A stretch of DNA of 46,418 nucleotides from Actinomycetes bacterium (lineage in GTDB: Bacteria > Actinomycetota > Acidimicrobiia > Acidimicrobiales > RAAP-2), in the NCBI GenBank assembly GCA_021791845.1, contig JAJYVT010000020.1, forward strand, positions 1-46,418, in the 5' to 3' direction. This document shows, in pieces, positions 33,073-40,342 of the stretch. Each line of letters starts with the position of its first letter. The first letter of the stretch is position 1. Under the pieces are notes generated by a model. That model ran no database searches, was not told the origin of the DNA, and saw only the letters and a list, made by a program, of their open reading frames with translations. The position numbers were made by a program, and so were the translations under genes.

Positions 33073-34661
33073 CGCGCTCCTTGGGATGTTGTGCCGGTGA
33101 AGAGGATCTGGAGCTGCCCGGGCTCGGTTCCTGCCAGGCCGGCAGGCCTGGCAGCGCCCCGGAGCACCATAGCGTCCGGGGCGGGCGTCGAGAAGGGGCC
33201 GGGGCCTTCGTTCCCGGGGGGTGCGGTCCGGCCTCGCTTCGGGTGCGCGGCCTCCCGCACCTCGACCACCAGGTCCCCCGCGAGCGAGAACCAAAGCAGG
33301 AGCGTGTCGCCCGGCCGGGCGCCCGCGGCCCGGGCAACTGCGCGCAGGGAGCCCCGCTTCGGCCGCGGTCCGTCGGCGGCCAGGGTGACCGGACCCCACC
33401 GGCACGAGAACGTCCGACGACCGCCGGCGGCGATCCCGAGCCCGTCGACCAGCTCGGCAGGCACGACGGCCTCCTCTCCCCGCAGGACGGCATCGTCGAC
33501 CTTGACCCGGAGCCGCAGCTGCTCGGCGGTGGCCGGCGCGCTGTCGTGCCCGCCGACCCGAGGGGGAGCCGGGCGCGGCCCTCGATGCCCCTCTGTGGCC
33601 CTCGGCGGCCCGTGGCGACGGGCGGCCGTCGGTCGGTCGGCCGCGGCCCCAGCCGGCGTCGACGGCGCCGGTTCCTGCCCCGTCCGCCTTGCCGAGGCAC
33701 CCCGCGTGGGCTCGCCCCAGGCCGCCAGGCGGACGGCTCCGTCCTCGAGCGTCCGGAAGCGGCGACCACGGATGCAGGCGGCGAGCGTCGCCGCGTCCAC
33801 GGTGCGGCCACCGGACGCCAGGTCCTCGGCGAGCTCCGCCAGGCTCCGGGCCGTGCCGTGGGCGTCGAGCAGCCGCTCCACGGCATCTGGCAGTGGTCCG
33901 GCGGTTGCGACCACGAGGTCGTGGACAATGGCCGCCCCGAACGCATGGAGCCAGGGCACGAGCATCCCGGTGGCGATCTCGAGGTCGGCCAGCTCTCCGG
34001 TGAGATCACCGAGCCGACGGACGCCGCCGTCTGCGCGCACACACCGGGCCGAGTGGCCAAGGAGCGCCACCGGGTCGCGGGCGAGCCACCCGGGGTGGCC
34101 GCGCACCGAGCGGAACGGACCCGCCAGCCATGACGCAAGCAGCGCTGCCACCGAGCCCGGAGTGGCTCCGAGCCGCGCCAGCACGTCGCCGATGATGCCC
34201 TCGGTCGTGACGGCGCCGAGCCGGCGGCGGAGCTCGGTCACGAGCCACGGCCACGGCGGAGGCGCACCCGGGAGCACGGCCCGGATGCGGCGTCCGGCAC
34301 GCTGGGCGGCGTCGCCGACCGCGGGGGCGTTCATTCCGCGCTGGCGGCCGATGGCCTCGAGGGTGCGGCCTTCGCCGCCCCTCAGCACCTCCACGAACAG
34401 CGCCGACTGGTGGGGGCTCGGCGCCCCGAGCAGGAACTCCTGCCCTGGACCGAGGTCGGAGCCCCAGGGCGCGTGCCCATCGAGGAGCCTGGTCGCAGCG
34501 GCACGGGCCGCTCCCTCGCCAAAGCACCGGACGGCGAGCAGCGCCTCGAGAACGGGCCGCTCCGGCGCCGCACGCTCATGCCGCAGCAGGACGTCGATCT
34601 CCTGTTTGCTCCCGGTTGCCGCCCGCGGTGGCTTCGCCACGCCGGCAACCCTATCCAGCAC
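33069..34661 (-). CDS. Unrecognised protein with sigma-region-4-like HTH and C-terminal beta domain
   Basis: The product is 530 aa. Residues 98-130 (RTLEAIGRQRGMNAPAVGDA) resemble a sigma-factor region 4 or LuxR-like helix-turn-helix. A second HTH-like part lies at about 260-300 (SLAELAEDLASGGRTVDAATL). A Pro/Arg-rich linker (about 310-385) leads to a C-terminal beta domain ending RAVARAAGARPGDTLLLWFS. No full-length family is recognised. The start GTG 34661 is weak: the reading frame is open back to the TGA at 34718-34716 but has no other start codon. It overlaps the next gene by ATGA. Confidence 0.62.
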   Translation of the reverse strand: MLDRVAGVAKPPRAATGSKQEIDVLLRHERAAPERPVLEALLAVRCFGEGAARAAATRLLDGHAPWGSDLGPGQEFLLGAPSPHQSALFVEVLRGGEGRTLEAIGRQRGMNAPAVGDAAQRAGRRIRAVLPGAPPPWPWLVTELRRRLGAVTTEGIIGDVLARLGATPGSVAALLASWLAGPFRSVRGHPGWLARDPVALLGHSARCVRADGGVRRLGDLTGELADLEIATGMLVPWLHAFGAAIVHDLVVATAGPLPDAVERLLDAHGTARSLAELAEDLASGGRTVDAATLAACIRGRRFRTLEDGAVRLAAWGEPTRGASARRTGQEPAPSTPAGAAADRPTAARRHGPPRATEGHRGPRPAPPRVGGHDSAPATAEQLRLRVKVDDAVLRGEEAVVPAELVDGLGIAAGGRRTFSCRWGPVTLAADGPRPKRGSLRAVARAAGARPGDTLLLWFSLAGDLVVEVREAAHPKRGRTAPPGNEGPGPFSTPAPDAMVLRGAARPAGLAGTEPGQLQILFTGTTSQGAR

Positions 34662-35298
34662 GCCACGATCGAGGATCTCGATGTTGGCCCTGCGCCGGTT
34701 GTCGCTGCGCCTCGTTCAGGCCCCGTCCATTCCGAGCAGCGCCCGGAGCCGGCCCACGTCGTAGCCGCCCGGCCCCCCGGGGGATCGGGGTGCGCTCGTA
34801 CTCGTGCAAAATGGCGACGAGGTCCTCCCTGCGGGTGGGGTCGGCTGCCGCCTGACGGGGAGTCAGGTCGCCGAGGGCGGGGATCGGCTCGTCGAGCCAC
34901 CGTACCTCTCGGGCCCGCATGAGCTCGGCCAGTGCGGCGGCGGCGGGGGATGGAGGAACGAGGAGGTCAGAAGGTGCGGCCGCCTTGCCGAGGCGGCGAG
35001 ACGCCTCGGCAAGGCTCTCCCGTGCCTCCATGATCGGGGCCAGGCCGTCGACCGCAGCGACCACGATCGCCTTCAGGTGCTCGAAGCGGCGCTCGCTGTT
35101 GGCGAACGCCACCAGCGTTGTCCCGTCGATCGTCATGACGGACCGCACCAGCCGCTCGCCCTCCACCTCGAGCATCTCCGCCCAGCGCGCTCCTCCGTGA
35201 GGCTCCAGGACGACATCGAGGCACCGCGCCGACGCGACCGGGTCCTCGAGCTCGGAGGACGCGCTGCACAGCACCGTCGGTTCGCCCTCAGTGTTCAC
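34651..35298 (-). pseudogene. C-terminal fragment of a frameshifted SEC-C/DUF1841 gene
   Basis: This 215-codon frame begins at GTG 35298 and overlaps the stop of the larger SEC-C frame by 11 bases. Its sequence continues that protein: removing one G from the GGGG run (bases 35318-35321, C4 on the plus strand) joins the two frames as LGSGVKPPATVNTEGEPTVL. It then has VAFANSERRFEHLKA and a C-terminal block DEPIPALGDLTPRQAAADPT, an MbcA/ParS-like segment seen at the end of SEC-C proteins. A second shift follows in a C6G5 run (34773-34783): with one G fewer the frame reads PGGYDVGRLRALLGMDGA and stops at 34716, a natural-looking end. In the actual frame the last 35 residues are Arg/Gly-rich noise. 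Confidence 0.6.
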
Positions 35299-37720
35299 CG
35301 TGGCGGGCGGCTTGACGCCCCGAGCCCAGGATCTGGGCCAGCTGACGTGCGCCAGCCCCTTCGTCGAGCGCCTCCAGCAGCGGGTCGCGGAGGCGGAGGG
35401 GGATGCCGACGATCCCGCCCACGATCTGGTACCCGGTCCCGTCGAAGACGGGATGGGTCAAGAGCAGGTCGCCGGGCGTCACCGCCTTCGCCCCGTGGCG
35501 TTCGCGCACCGAAGTGACGTCCTCAGTACGGAGATCGCGCAGCGTGAGGCCTTCGCCTCGGACGGCATCGGTCACCTCAAAGACAGAGAGCGGCGCGAGT
35601 GCCCATTGGCTCACGAGGTCCGCCTCGTCTGCCGGCAGGATCGCCCCCCGCTGGCTCAGGAATGACTGGACTGCGCCGTCACCGAAGAGGACGAGGGAGG
35701 CGGCGATGTCCATGTCGACGGCCAGCGCCACGACGTCCTCGACGCGAGGGCGGCCGTGGAGCGCGAGGGCGACCTCGATCACTGTGGCGAAGGGGCCGAA
35801 GCGTTCGAGCCACCAGCGCAGCTTCTCCCAGACCCAGCGGGTACGTGTCGGCAGGGGCGTCGCCAGTGCCGTTCCCTCCCGGGCCAGGCAGCACAGCTTG
35901 TACTTCCGGCCTGAGCCGCACGGGCAAGGCGCGTTGCGACCGGCGCGGGGCACCGGCGGTCGTGCCACCGTGCGCAGGAGCGTGAGCCTCGAGTCCTCCC
36001 CCCGCGCGTCGGTGCGCTCGAGGAACCGGACCGCCGCGGCGGCGTCGCCGCGGTCGCTCGCATGCCAGGCGCAGTCCTCGAGGATCTGATCCAGCAGGTG
36101 GTCGCCCGGGTGGGCTGCGAGCGCGGCGCGTAGGCACGACTCGGCGGCCTCGGTGTCGCCCGCCCGCCCCGACACCAGCGACTCCACCCACAGGACGCCC
36201 GCCGTGTAGCGCCTTCCCGCGCTCCGGCGCAGGGTGCGCAGGACGGCTCGCACCGTCGCCACCTGGTCCACCGTCGCCTCGGCGAACGCCTCCGCCACCT
36301 CGGGCTCGGTGACCATGACGGCCAAAACCTCGGCCGCCTGGCGCGACAGGTCGCTGCCCCCACCACCTGCGCGCCCCGCCGCTTCTCCGAGGGAACGGAA
36401 CGCCTCCACCACGGTGAGCACGACCGCGGCCGTGGGGGAGTCGAGGCCCCGCCGAGCGCAGAGCCTGGCGATGCGCCGACGCTGGTCCAATGCACCCCAG
36501 TCGGCGCCCTGGGGTGCAGCATGCGCGTGGCGGGCTTCGAAACCGGCGCGCTGGAAGAGCTCGTCGAGCGGGGGAAGGATGCCGGCGACCATCGCGGAGG
36601 CGTCGAGAGCCATCTGGCACAACAGGTCGATGGACCGCACCGGCAGAGGCTCGCCCTGGCTCAGGAGCTCGAATCCCCTCGCCAAGCAGATGGCTGCCTC
36701 GGCGGAGGCCGGCGGGGCCGCATCGAGGCGCACCATCTCGAGCTCGGGGATCCAACCCACATCCTCGGGCACCTGGAACCCGACGACGTCGCCGGTTCGG
36801 AGGTCCGGCGGTGGCACCTTGAGAGTGACGCGGTCGCCGTCCAGCTCCTCTGCGTCGCTGCTTGGCTCGAGCTCGGCTCGGGTTCCTCCCGCCAGGTGGA
36901 GATGGCCGGCGCTGCAGAGGAACGCCTCGAGAGGCGCCAGGTCGGTCCCGAGGTCCAGGGACCCTCGAGCCGCCTCGTCGGTCGTCACCCGGTGGGTGAG
37001 CGCCGCGCCCCTGAGGGCCGCGAGGGCGGAGGCAACGCGGCCGTCGGCGACGACGGTCAGCGAGGGGTGCCCGATGACGAGGTCGAGATCCTCGACCTCG
37101 GTGCCCAGGAGCTCGGCGAGCGCTTCCTCGTCGAGGGGGCCACGTTCGGTGAGCACCTCGTGGGCGGCGACGAGGAGCTCCTCGTCGAATGTGTCGTCGC
37201 CTGTGTCGAGTGTGTCGTATGTGTCGTATGTGTCGTATGTGTCGTTCATGTCGGCGTCCGAGTTGTCGCTCGCAGGGACGCCGGGCCCTTCCTCCCAGGA
37301 ACCGGGCAGCGCGTCGAGCCGGTCCTGGCGGGCGTTCCGGTCGAGCACTGCCTGGCCGCGCCCTACCCGCCAGAGGTCCTCGGCGACCACGGTGCCGAGC
37401 ATGTGCAGCACCTCGTGGCGGTCGTACCCGAGGGCGCGCAGCCGGTTGGCAGTGGTCCCGACCGCCGAGGGGTCGCCTTCCCACAGCTGCGTGGCGACCA
37501 CCTCGTGGATCATGAGATGGAGCCGCGGACCCGAGGGGTCATCCCGGAGGTCGAGCGCACCGTCTCCCGGCCCCGTCGCCTCGTGGAGGTCAGGGTGGTC
37601 GGCCCGGATGAGTGCGGCACGATCGGCGGCATCCCCCGGATCCAAGAGGCCGAGATCCTCCCCATGCCATGTCCCATGCGACGGCGGGAACAGCCACGCC
37701 CTCAGATCCTCCAGTGGCAT
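35288..37720 (-). CDS. DUF1841 / SEC-C zinc-motif protein (likely 5' part of a broken gene)
   Basis: The product is 810 aa. An N-terminal DUF1841-like block (about 68-120) contains LHLMIHEVVATQLWEGDP and LGYDRHEVLHMLGTVVAEDL. A low-complexity Asp-Thr-Tyr stretch follows near 160, then a long helical, TPR-like region, and the SEC-C zinc motif RNAPCPCGSGRKYKLCC at about 594-611. After it, a conserved region (WWLERFGPFATVIEVALALH to LRDPLLEALDEGAGARQLAQ) is cut by a stop. The ATG at 37720 has GGGAG five bases upstream. It heads the leftward island. SEC-C proteins bind zinc and are often chaperone- or phage-defence-linked. If the two frameshifts are corrected, the full gene is 34716-37720, exactly 1001 codons. 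Confidence 0.8.
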   Translation of the reverse strand: MPLEDLRAWLFPPSHGTWHGEDLGLLDPGDAADRAALIRADHPDLHEATGPGDGALDLRDDPSGPRLHLMIHEVVATQLWEGDPSAVGTTANRLRALGYDRHEVLHMLGTVVAEDLWRVGRGQAVLDRNARQDRLDALPGSWEEGPGVPASDNSDADMNDTYDTYDTYDTLDTGDDTFDEELLVAAHEVLTERGPLDEEALAELLGTEVEDLDLVIGHPSLTVVADGRVASALAALRGAALTHRVTTDEAARGSLDLGTDLAPLEAFLCSAGHLHLAGGTRAELEPSSDAEELDGDRVTLKVPPPDLRTGDVVGFQVPEDVGWIPELEMVRLDAAPPASAEAAICLARGFELLSQGEPLPVRSIDLLCQMALDASAMVAGILPPLDELFQRAGFEARHAHAAPQGADWGALDQRRRIARLCARRGLDSPTAAVVLTVVEAFRSLGEAAGRAGGGGSDLSRQAAEVLAVMVTEPEVAEAFAEATVDQVATVRAVLRTLRRSAGRRYTAGVLWVESLVSGRAGDTEAAESCLRAALAAHPGDHLLDQILEDCAWHASDRGDAAAAVRFLERTDARGEDSRLTLLRTVARPPVPRAGRNAPCPCGSGRKYKLCCLAREGTALATPLPTRTRWVWEKLRWWLERFGPFATVIEVALALHGRPRVEDVVALAVDMDIAASLVLFGDGAVQSFLSQRGAILPADEADLVSQWALAPLSVFEVTDAVRGEGLTLRDLRTEDVTSVRERHGAKAVTPGDLLLTHPVFDGTGYQIVGGIVGIPLRLRDPLLEALDEGAGARQLAQILGSGRQAARHGEH
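37203..37247 (-). repeat. 9-bp tandem repeat (Asp-Thr-Tyr codons)
   Basis: Five units of GTGTCG[T/A][A/T/G][T/C] on the plus strand run head to tail; three are exactly GTGTCGTAT. In the SEC-C gene they encode repeated Asp-Thr-Tyr. Copy-number change would preserve the frame. Confidence 0.85.
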
Positions 37721-38222
37721 CGTGCTCCCTTCGCTCCGGCGGGCACGTACGCCGGACCCGCTTCGAACCTATAGCTCTTGCCGGCACGGGACAGGCTTGC
37801 CTGCCAGGTCGCACCCCCACGCACGCCCACAGGGAAGCCCGCGGTTTGCATCCCGATGCACTCCCGATGCCTTCTGCCATGGCCCCATCTCCCGCCGGGC
37901 GCCCGCGCCTGGCGCGTCAGCTCCCGCTCTCGGCGACTCAGGGGTCCATCACCGCGACACCGGTACGCTTCAAGTCGTCGATGGCGCGCGTGGCGAGGGT
38001 CGGACCGTGCGCTCGTGAGATAGCGGCACGTTCGCATCGACACCGGATCGGGCCACCGGCGCGCTTACGCTCCGAGACGACGGTCCCGCAGTGGACGGCC
38101 GCGGCCGCGGCGAACGGGAGGATCCACGTCGCGAACGAGCCAACACGTCATCGGCGATGACGTGGAGCCGATCGCGACACTGGCCGGCAGGTGGGAAGTC
38201 GATGCCCCGGCGGGTCCCCGCC
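37721..38222. other. Non-coding region upstream of the island, with a toxin remnant
   Basis: The 502 bases hold the likely promoter of the SEC-C-led operon, near the CTATAG at about 37770. They also hold the PIN-toxin remnant and the 3' side of the NCS1 permease gene. Open frames on the plus strand (37612-38160) have no protein character. No tRNA is visible. Confidence 0.45.
37938..38090 (-). pseudogene. Remnant of a VapC-like PIN-domain toxin gene
   Basis: Ending at the TGA at 37940-37938, the leftward frame reads AAISRAHGPTLATRAIDDLK, then RTGVAVMDP and stop. This matches the C-terminal end of VapC toxins, whose usual form is A-x-A-HG-TL-TRN--DF-GTGV-V-DPW. Directly upstream in the same frame is GTVVSERKRAGGP, like the VapC N-terminus (DTNVVSEL-). 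The middle, with the catalytic acids, is missing. No intact start and no VapB antitoxin gene are seen. Confidence 0.45.
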
Positions 38223-39740
38223 TTACGCCGCGTCCGCCCCGGGCAGCCCGTTCCCGGCAGCCAGGAGCTGGTCCTGGCGGTCGGCCTGGCGCCGGACGGC
38301 ACCCCGGGCGAGGACGAGGTAGAGCAGCCCGGCCACCCCGATGCCCATGAAGACGCTGAAGTCCGCCCCGAACCCGTAGCTGTCCCGGGTGGCGTAGGTG
38401 ATCGGGTTGAGCCACTGGGGCAGGTGGAAGGTGGCGGCCAGGGCCGAGATGGCGGCGTACATGCCCACCAGCTGGGCGACCACCGCCGGCCAGAAGAACC
38501 CGCCGTTGCGGTAGTAGAGGCTGGTGCGTCCGGTCTTCTGCAGCTCCGACGGCACGTAGCGGAACCGCCGGAGGACCCAGTCCACGAGGAAGATGGCGAG
38601 CCACGGGGCGATCCAGACGATCACCACGTCCACGAAGTCCTTCAAGAACGTGGAGAAGGACGTGTCGAAGATGGCGAAGATGCTGAAGCCCAGCACGATC
38701 ACGCAGTCGATGACCACCGCCACGTACCGCTGCACCCGCACGCCCATGGCCTGGAGGGTCACGCCGGAGGAGTAGAGGTCCAGGCTGTTGATGGCGAACA
38801 GCTGCACGACGGAGAAGACGAGGAAGACCACGACGAACCAGGCGGGGATGGCGCTCTGGTGGGCGAAGGGCAGGAAGGCGTTGGCCGAGGTGCCCACCTT
38901 CGTCAAGAAGGTGCCGACCGCCGCCCCCAGGGTCATGACCAGGATCTCGGGCACGGCCGTCCCGAGGAACACCCAGCCCACGATGGAGCGCTTCCTCGTG
39001 CCGGGCGGGCAGTAGCGCGTGTAGTCGTTGCCGCACTCGGTCCATCCCAGCCCCGAGAGGGTGATGGTGAAGGCCAGGCCCTCCATGTAGGTCTGCCAGT
39101 CGGCCCCGTGGGCCACGCCGGTGGTGGTGGCGTGGGGGATGGCGAAGGCCAGGAGGACGGCAAAGAGGACGAGGAACGGGATCACCAGCACCCGCAGCGT
39201 CTTCACGATGGTCGCGTGGCCCAGGAAGGGGAGGACGCCCTGGATGATGACGGCGAGGAAGACGAACGCGATCTTGGCCGGGTCGCCGGGGGAGAACCCG
39301 GCCTTGATCGAGAGCACGAGGGCGGCGCCCACGATCAGGATGATCCCCTCCACCTCGAAGCCCAGCTGGGTGACCCAGTTGAAGAAGGCGATGCCCCTCG
39401 AGCCGTTCGGGCCGTAGCTGGCCCGGTTGATGGCGAAGACGGTGGTGCCGGTCTGCGGGGCTTGGAGGCTGGCGAGCCCCAGGAGGAAGTAGGAGAGGTT
39501 GCCGATGATGATGAGGGAGAGGGCCTGGGCGAAGGTGAACCCGAAGGTCATCAGGATCGCCCCGTAGATGAAGTACTCGATCTGGACGCTGGCCCCGGCC
39601 CACATGCCGGCCACGTCCCTCGGCGTCGCCCAGCGCTCCCGGAGGGGGATGTAGTCGACCCCGTGGGTCTCGACGTGGAACGCCTCGTCCGACTCGGGCA
39701 GATCCTGGTTGGGCGCGTTCTGTTCCACGACGGTCGTCAC
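38223..39740 (-). CDS. NCS1-family (cytosine/purine/allantoin-type) permease
   Basis: The product (505 aa) has about 12 membrane segments and NCS1 family traits: VDYIPLRERWATPRDVAGMW near the N-terminus, GASVQIEYFIYGAILMTFGF, INRASYGPNGSRGIAFFNW, WTECGNDYTRYCP in the middle, and IVWIAPWLAIFLVDWVLRR. The family imports nucleobases or hydantoins with sodium or protons. GTG 39740 is preferred, with GGAGGAACCAAGG just before it; the frame also opens at GTG 39776. No catabolic enzyme for a nucleobase lies beside it, so the substrate stays open. Confidence 0.9.
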   Translation of the reverse strand: MTTVVEQNAPNQDLPESDEAFHVETHGVDYIPLRERWATPRDVAGMWAGASVQIEYFIYGAILMTFGFTFAQALSLIIIGNLSYFLLGLASLQAPQTGTTVFAINRASYGPNGSRGIAFFNWVTQLGFEVEGIILIVGAALVLSIKAGFSPGDPAKIAFVFLAVIIQGVLPFLGHATIVKTLRVLVIPFLVLFAVLLAFAIPHATTTGVAHGADWQTYMEGLAFTITLSGLGWTECGNDYTRYCPPGTRKRSIVGWVFLGTAVPEILVMTLGAAVGTFLTKVGTSANAFLPFAHQSAIPAWFVVVFLVFSVVQLFAINSLDLYSSGVTLQAMGVRVQRYVAVVIDCVIVLGFSIFAIFDTSFSTFLKDFVDVVIVWIAPWLAIFLVDWVLRRFRYVPSELQKTGRTSLYYRNGGFFWPAVVAQLVGMYAAISALAATFHLPQWLNPITYATRDSYGFGADFSVFMGIGVAGLLYLVLARGAVRRQADRQDQLLAAGNGLPGADAA

Positions 39741-40342
39741 GTCCTTGGTTCCTCCCTCTCCGCTCGGGACGCCCACACGATGGAGGGTGGAAGGGCCCTC
39801 GTCAAGCGCGTTTCGTGAACGGTCTGTTTCGAGCGTGACAGGACGGCGAAATTCGCCCGAGCATCCACCACCCCCGTGATGGGTCTCGGTACTGTCGTAC
39901 CCGAACCCCTTCCCCTGGAGGTGACGCGGCGGCCCGCTCCGGACTTTCGGTCCGGGGCGGGCCGTGTCGCGTGTGGTCGCGTGGGGCGGCGGGGGAGCAG
40001 CGTAGGACCGGGTCCCCCTGTGGCGCTCCCTCTGCCCGAGAGGAGCGCGGCCGCCGGCACCCCCTCGACCTCCTGCTCACATCGAGGTGCCTACCCGTCC
40101 AGGCGCTTGCGACACCACGCAGTGATGGCCATACCCAGCCAACGGTGGCGGTCACGCCATGGGTGCCATGACGTGGGAGGGCAAGGTACGCTCTCGAAGG
40201 CGATGTCACAGGCTGTCCGTCGGGACGGTTGAACGAGACGTACGCCGGCTCGACCGCCGCCGCGCCGCCCGAAGCCCGGGGACGGGGTAGTGATCCGAGA
40301 GCAAGCAACAGACCAACGAGGCGAAAGCCAGGAGGAACTGAC
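39741..40342. other. Long divergent non-coding region
   Basis: The 602 bases hold the promoters of the NCS1 permease and of the CWB2 surface protein, a 15-bp stem-loop at 39930-39964, and an AGGAGG site (40330-40335) for the TTG start. A TACTGT hexamer inside GGTACTGTCGTACC (about 39888-39901) could be a -10 box on the plus strand. I see no credible gene. Confidence 0.5.
39930..39964 (+). promoter_or_regulatory. 15-bp stem-loop upstream of the CWB2 gene
   Basis: CGGCCCGCTCCGGAC pairs fully with 39950-39964, with one T-G wobble, around a TTTCG loop. It is 379 bases upstream of the TTG start. No gene ends nearby that it could terminate, so it may be an attenuator or part of an RNA leader. No T run follows. 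Confidence 0.45.

Noticed and set aside
34661-34718. TGA at 34718-34716 read as selenocysteine, fusing the SEC-C and sigma-like proteins
   Set aside because: The residues after it (TRRSDNRRR) look non-coding, no SECIS-like hairpin is evident, and the stop gives a natural end to the frame-corrected SEC-C protein.
37203-37247. CRISPR array
   Set aside because: Short 9-bp direct repeats with no spacers, inside a coding frame.
26956-37720. Complete BREX system
   Set aside because: Only a BrxD-like ATPase and a short helicase are present; PglX, PglZ, BrxA/B and PglW are absent, and the helicase is not Lhr-like.
39876-40232. Small rightward gene or leader peptide before the CWB2 gene
   Set aside because: The Arg/Pro/Gly-rich translation has no protein character; only the hairpin is supported.
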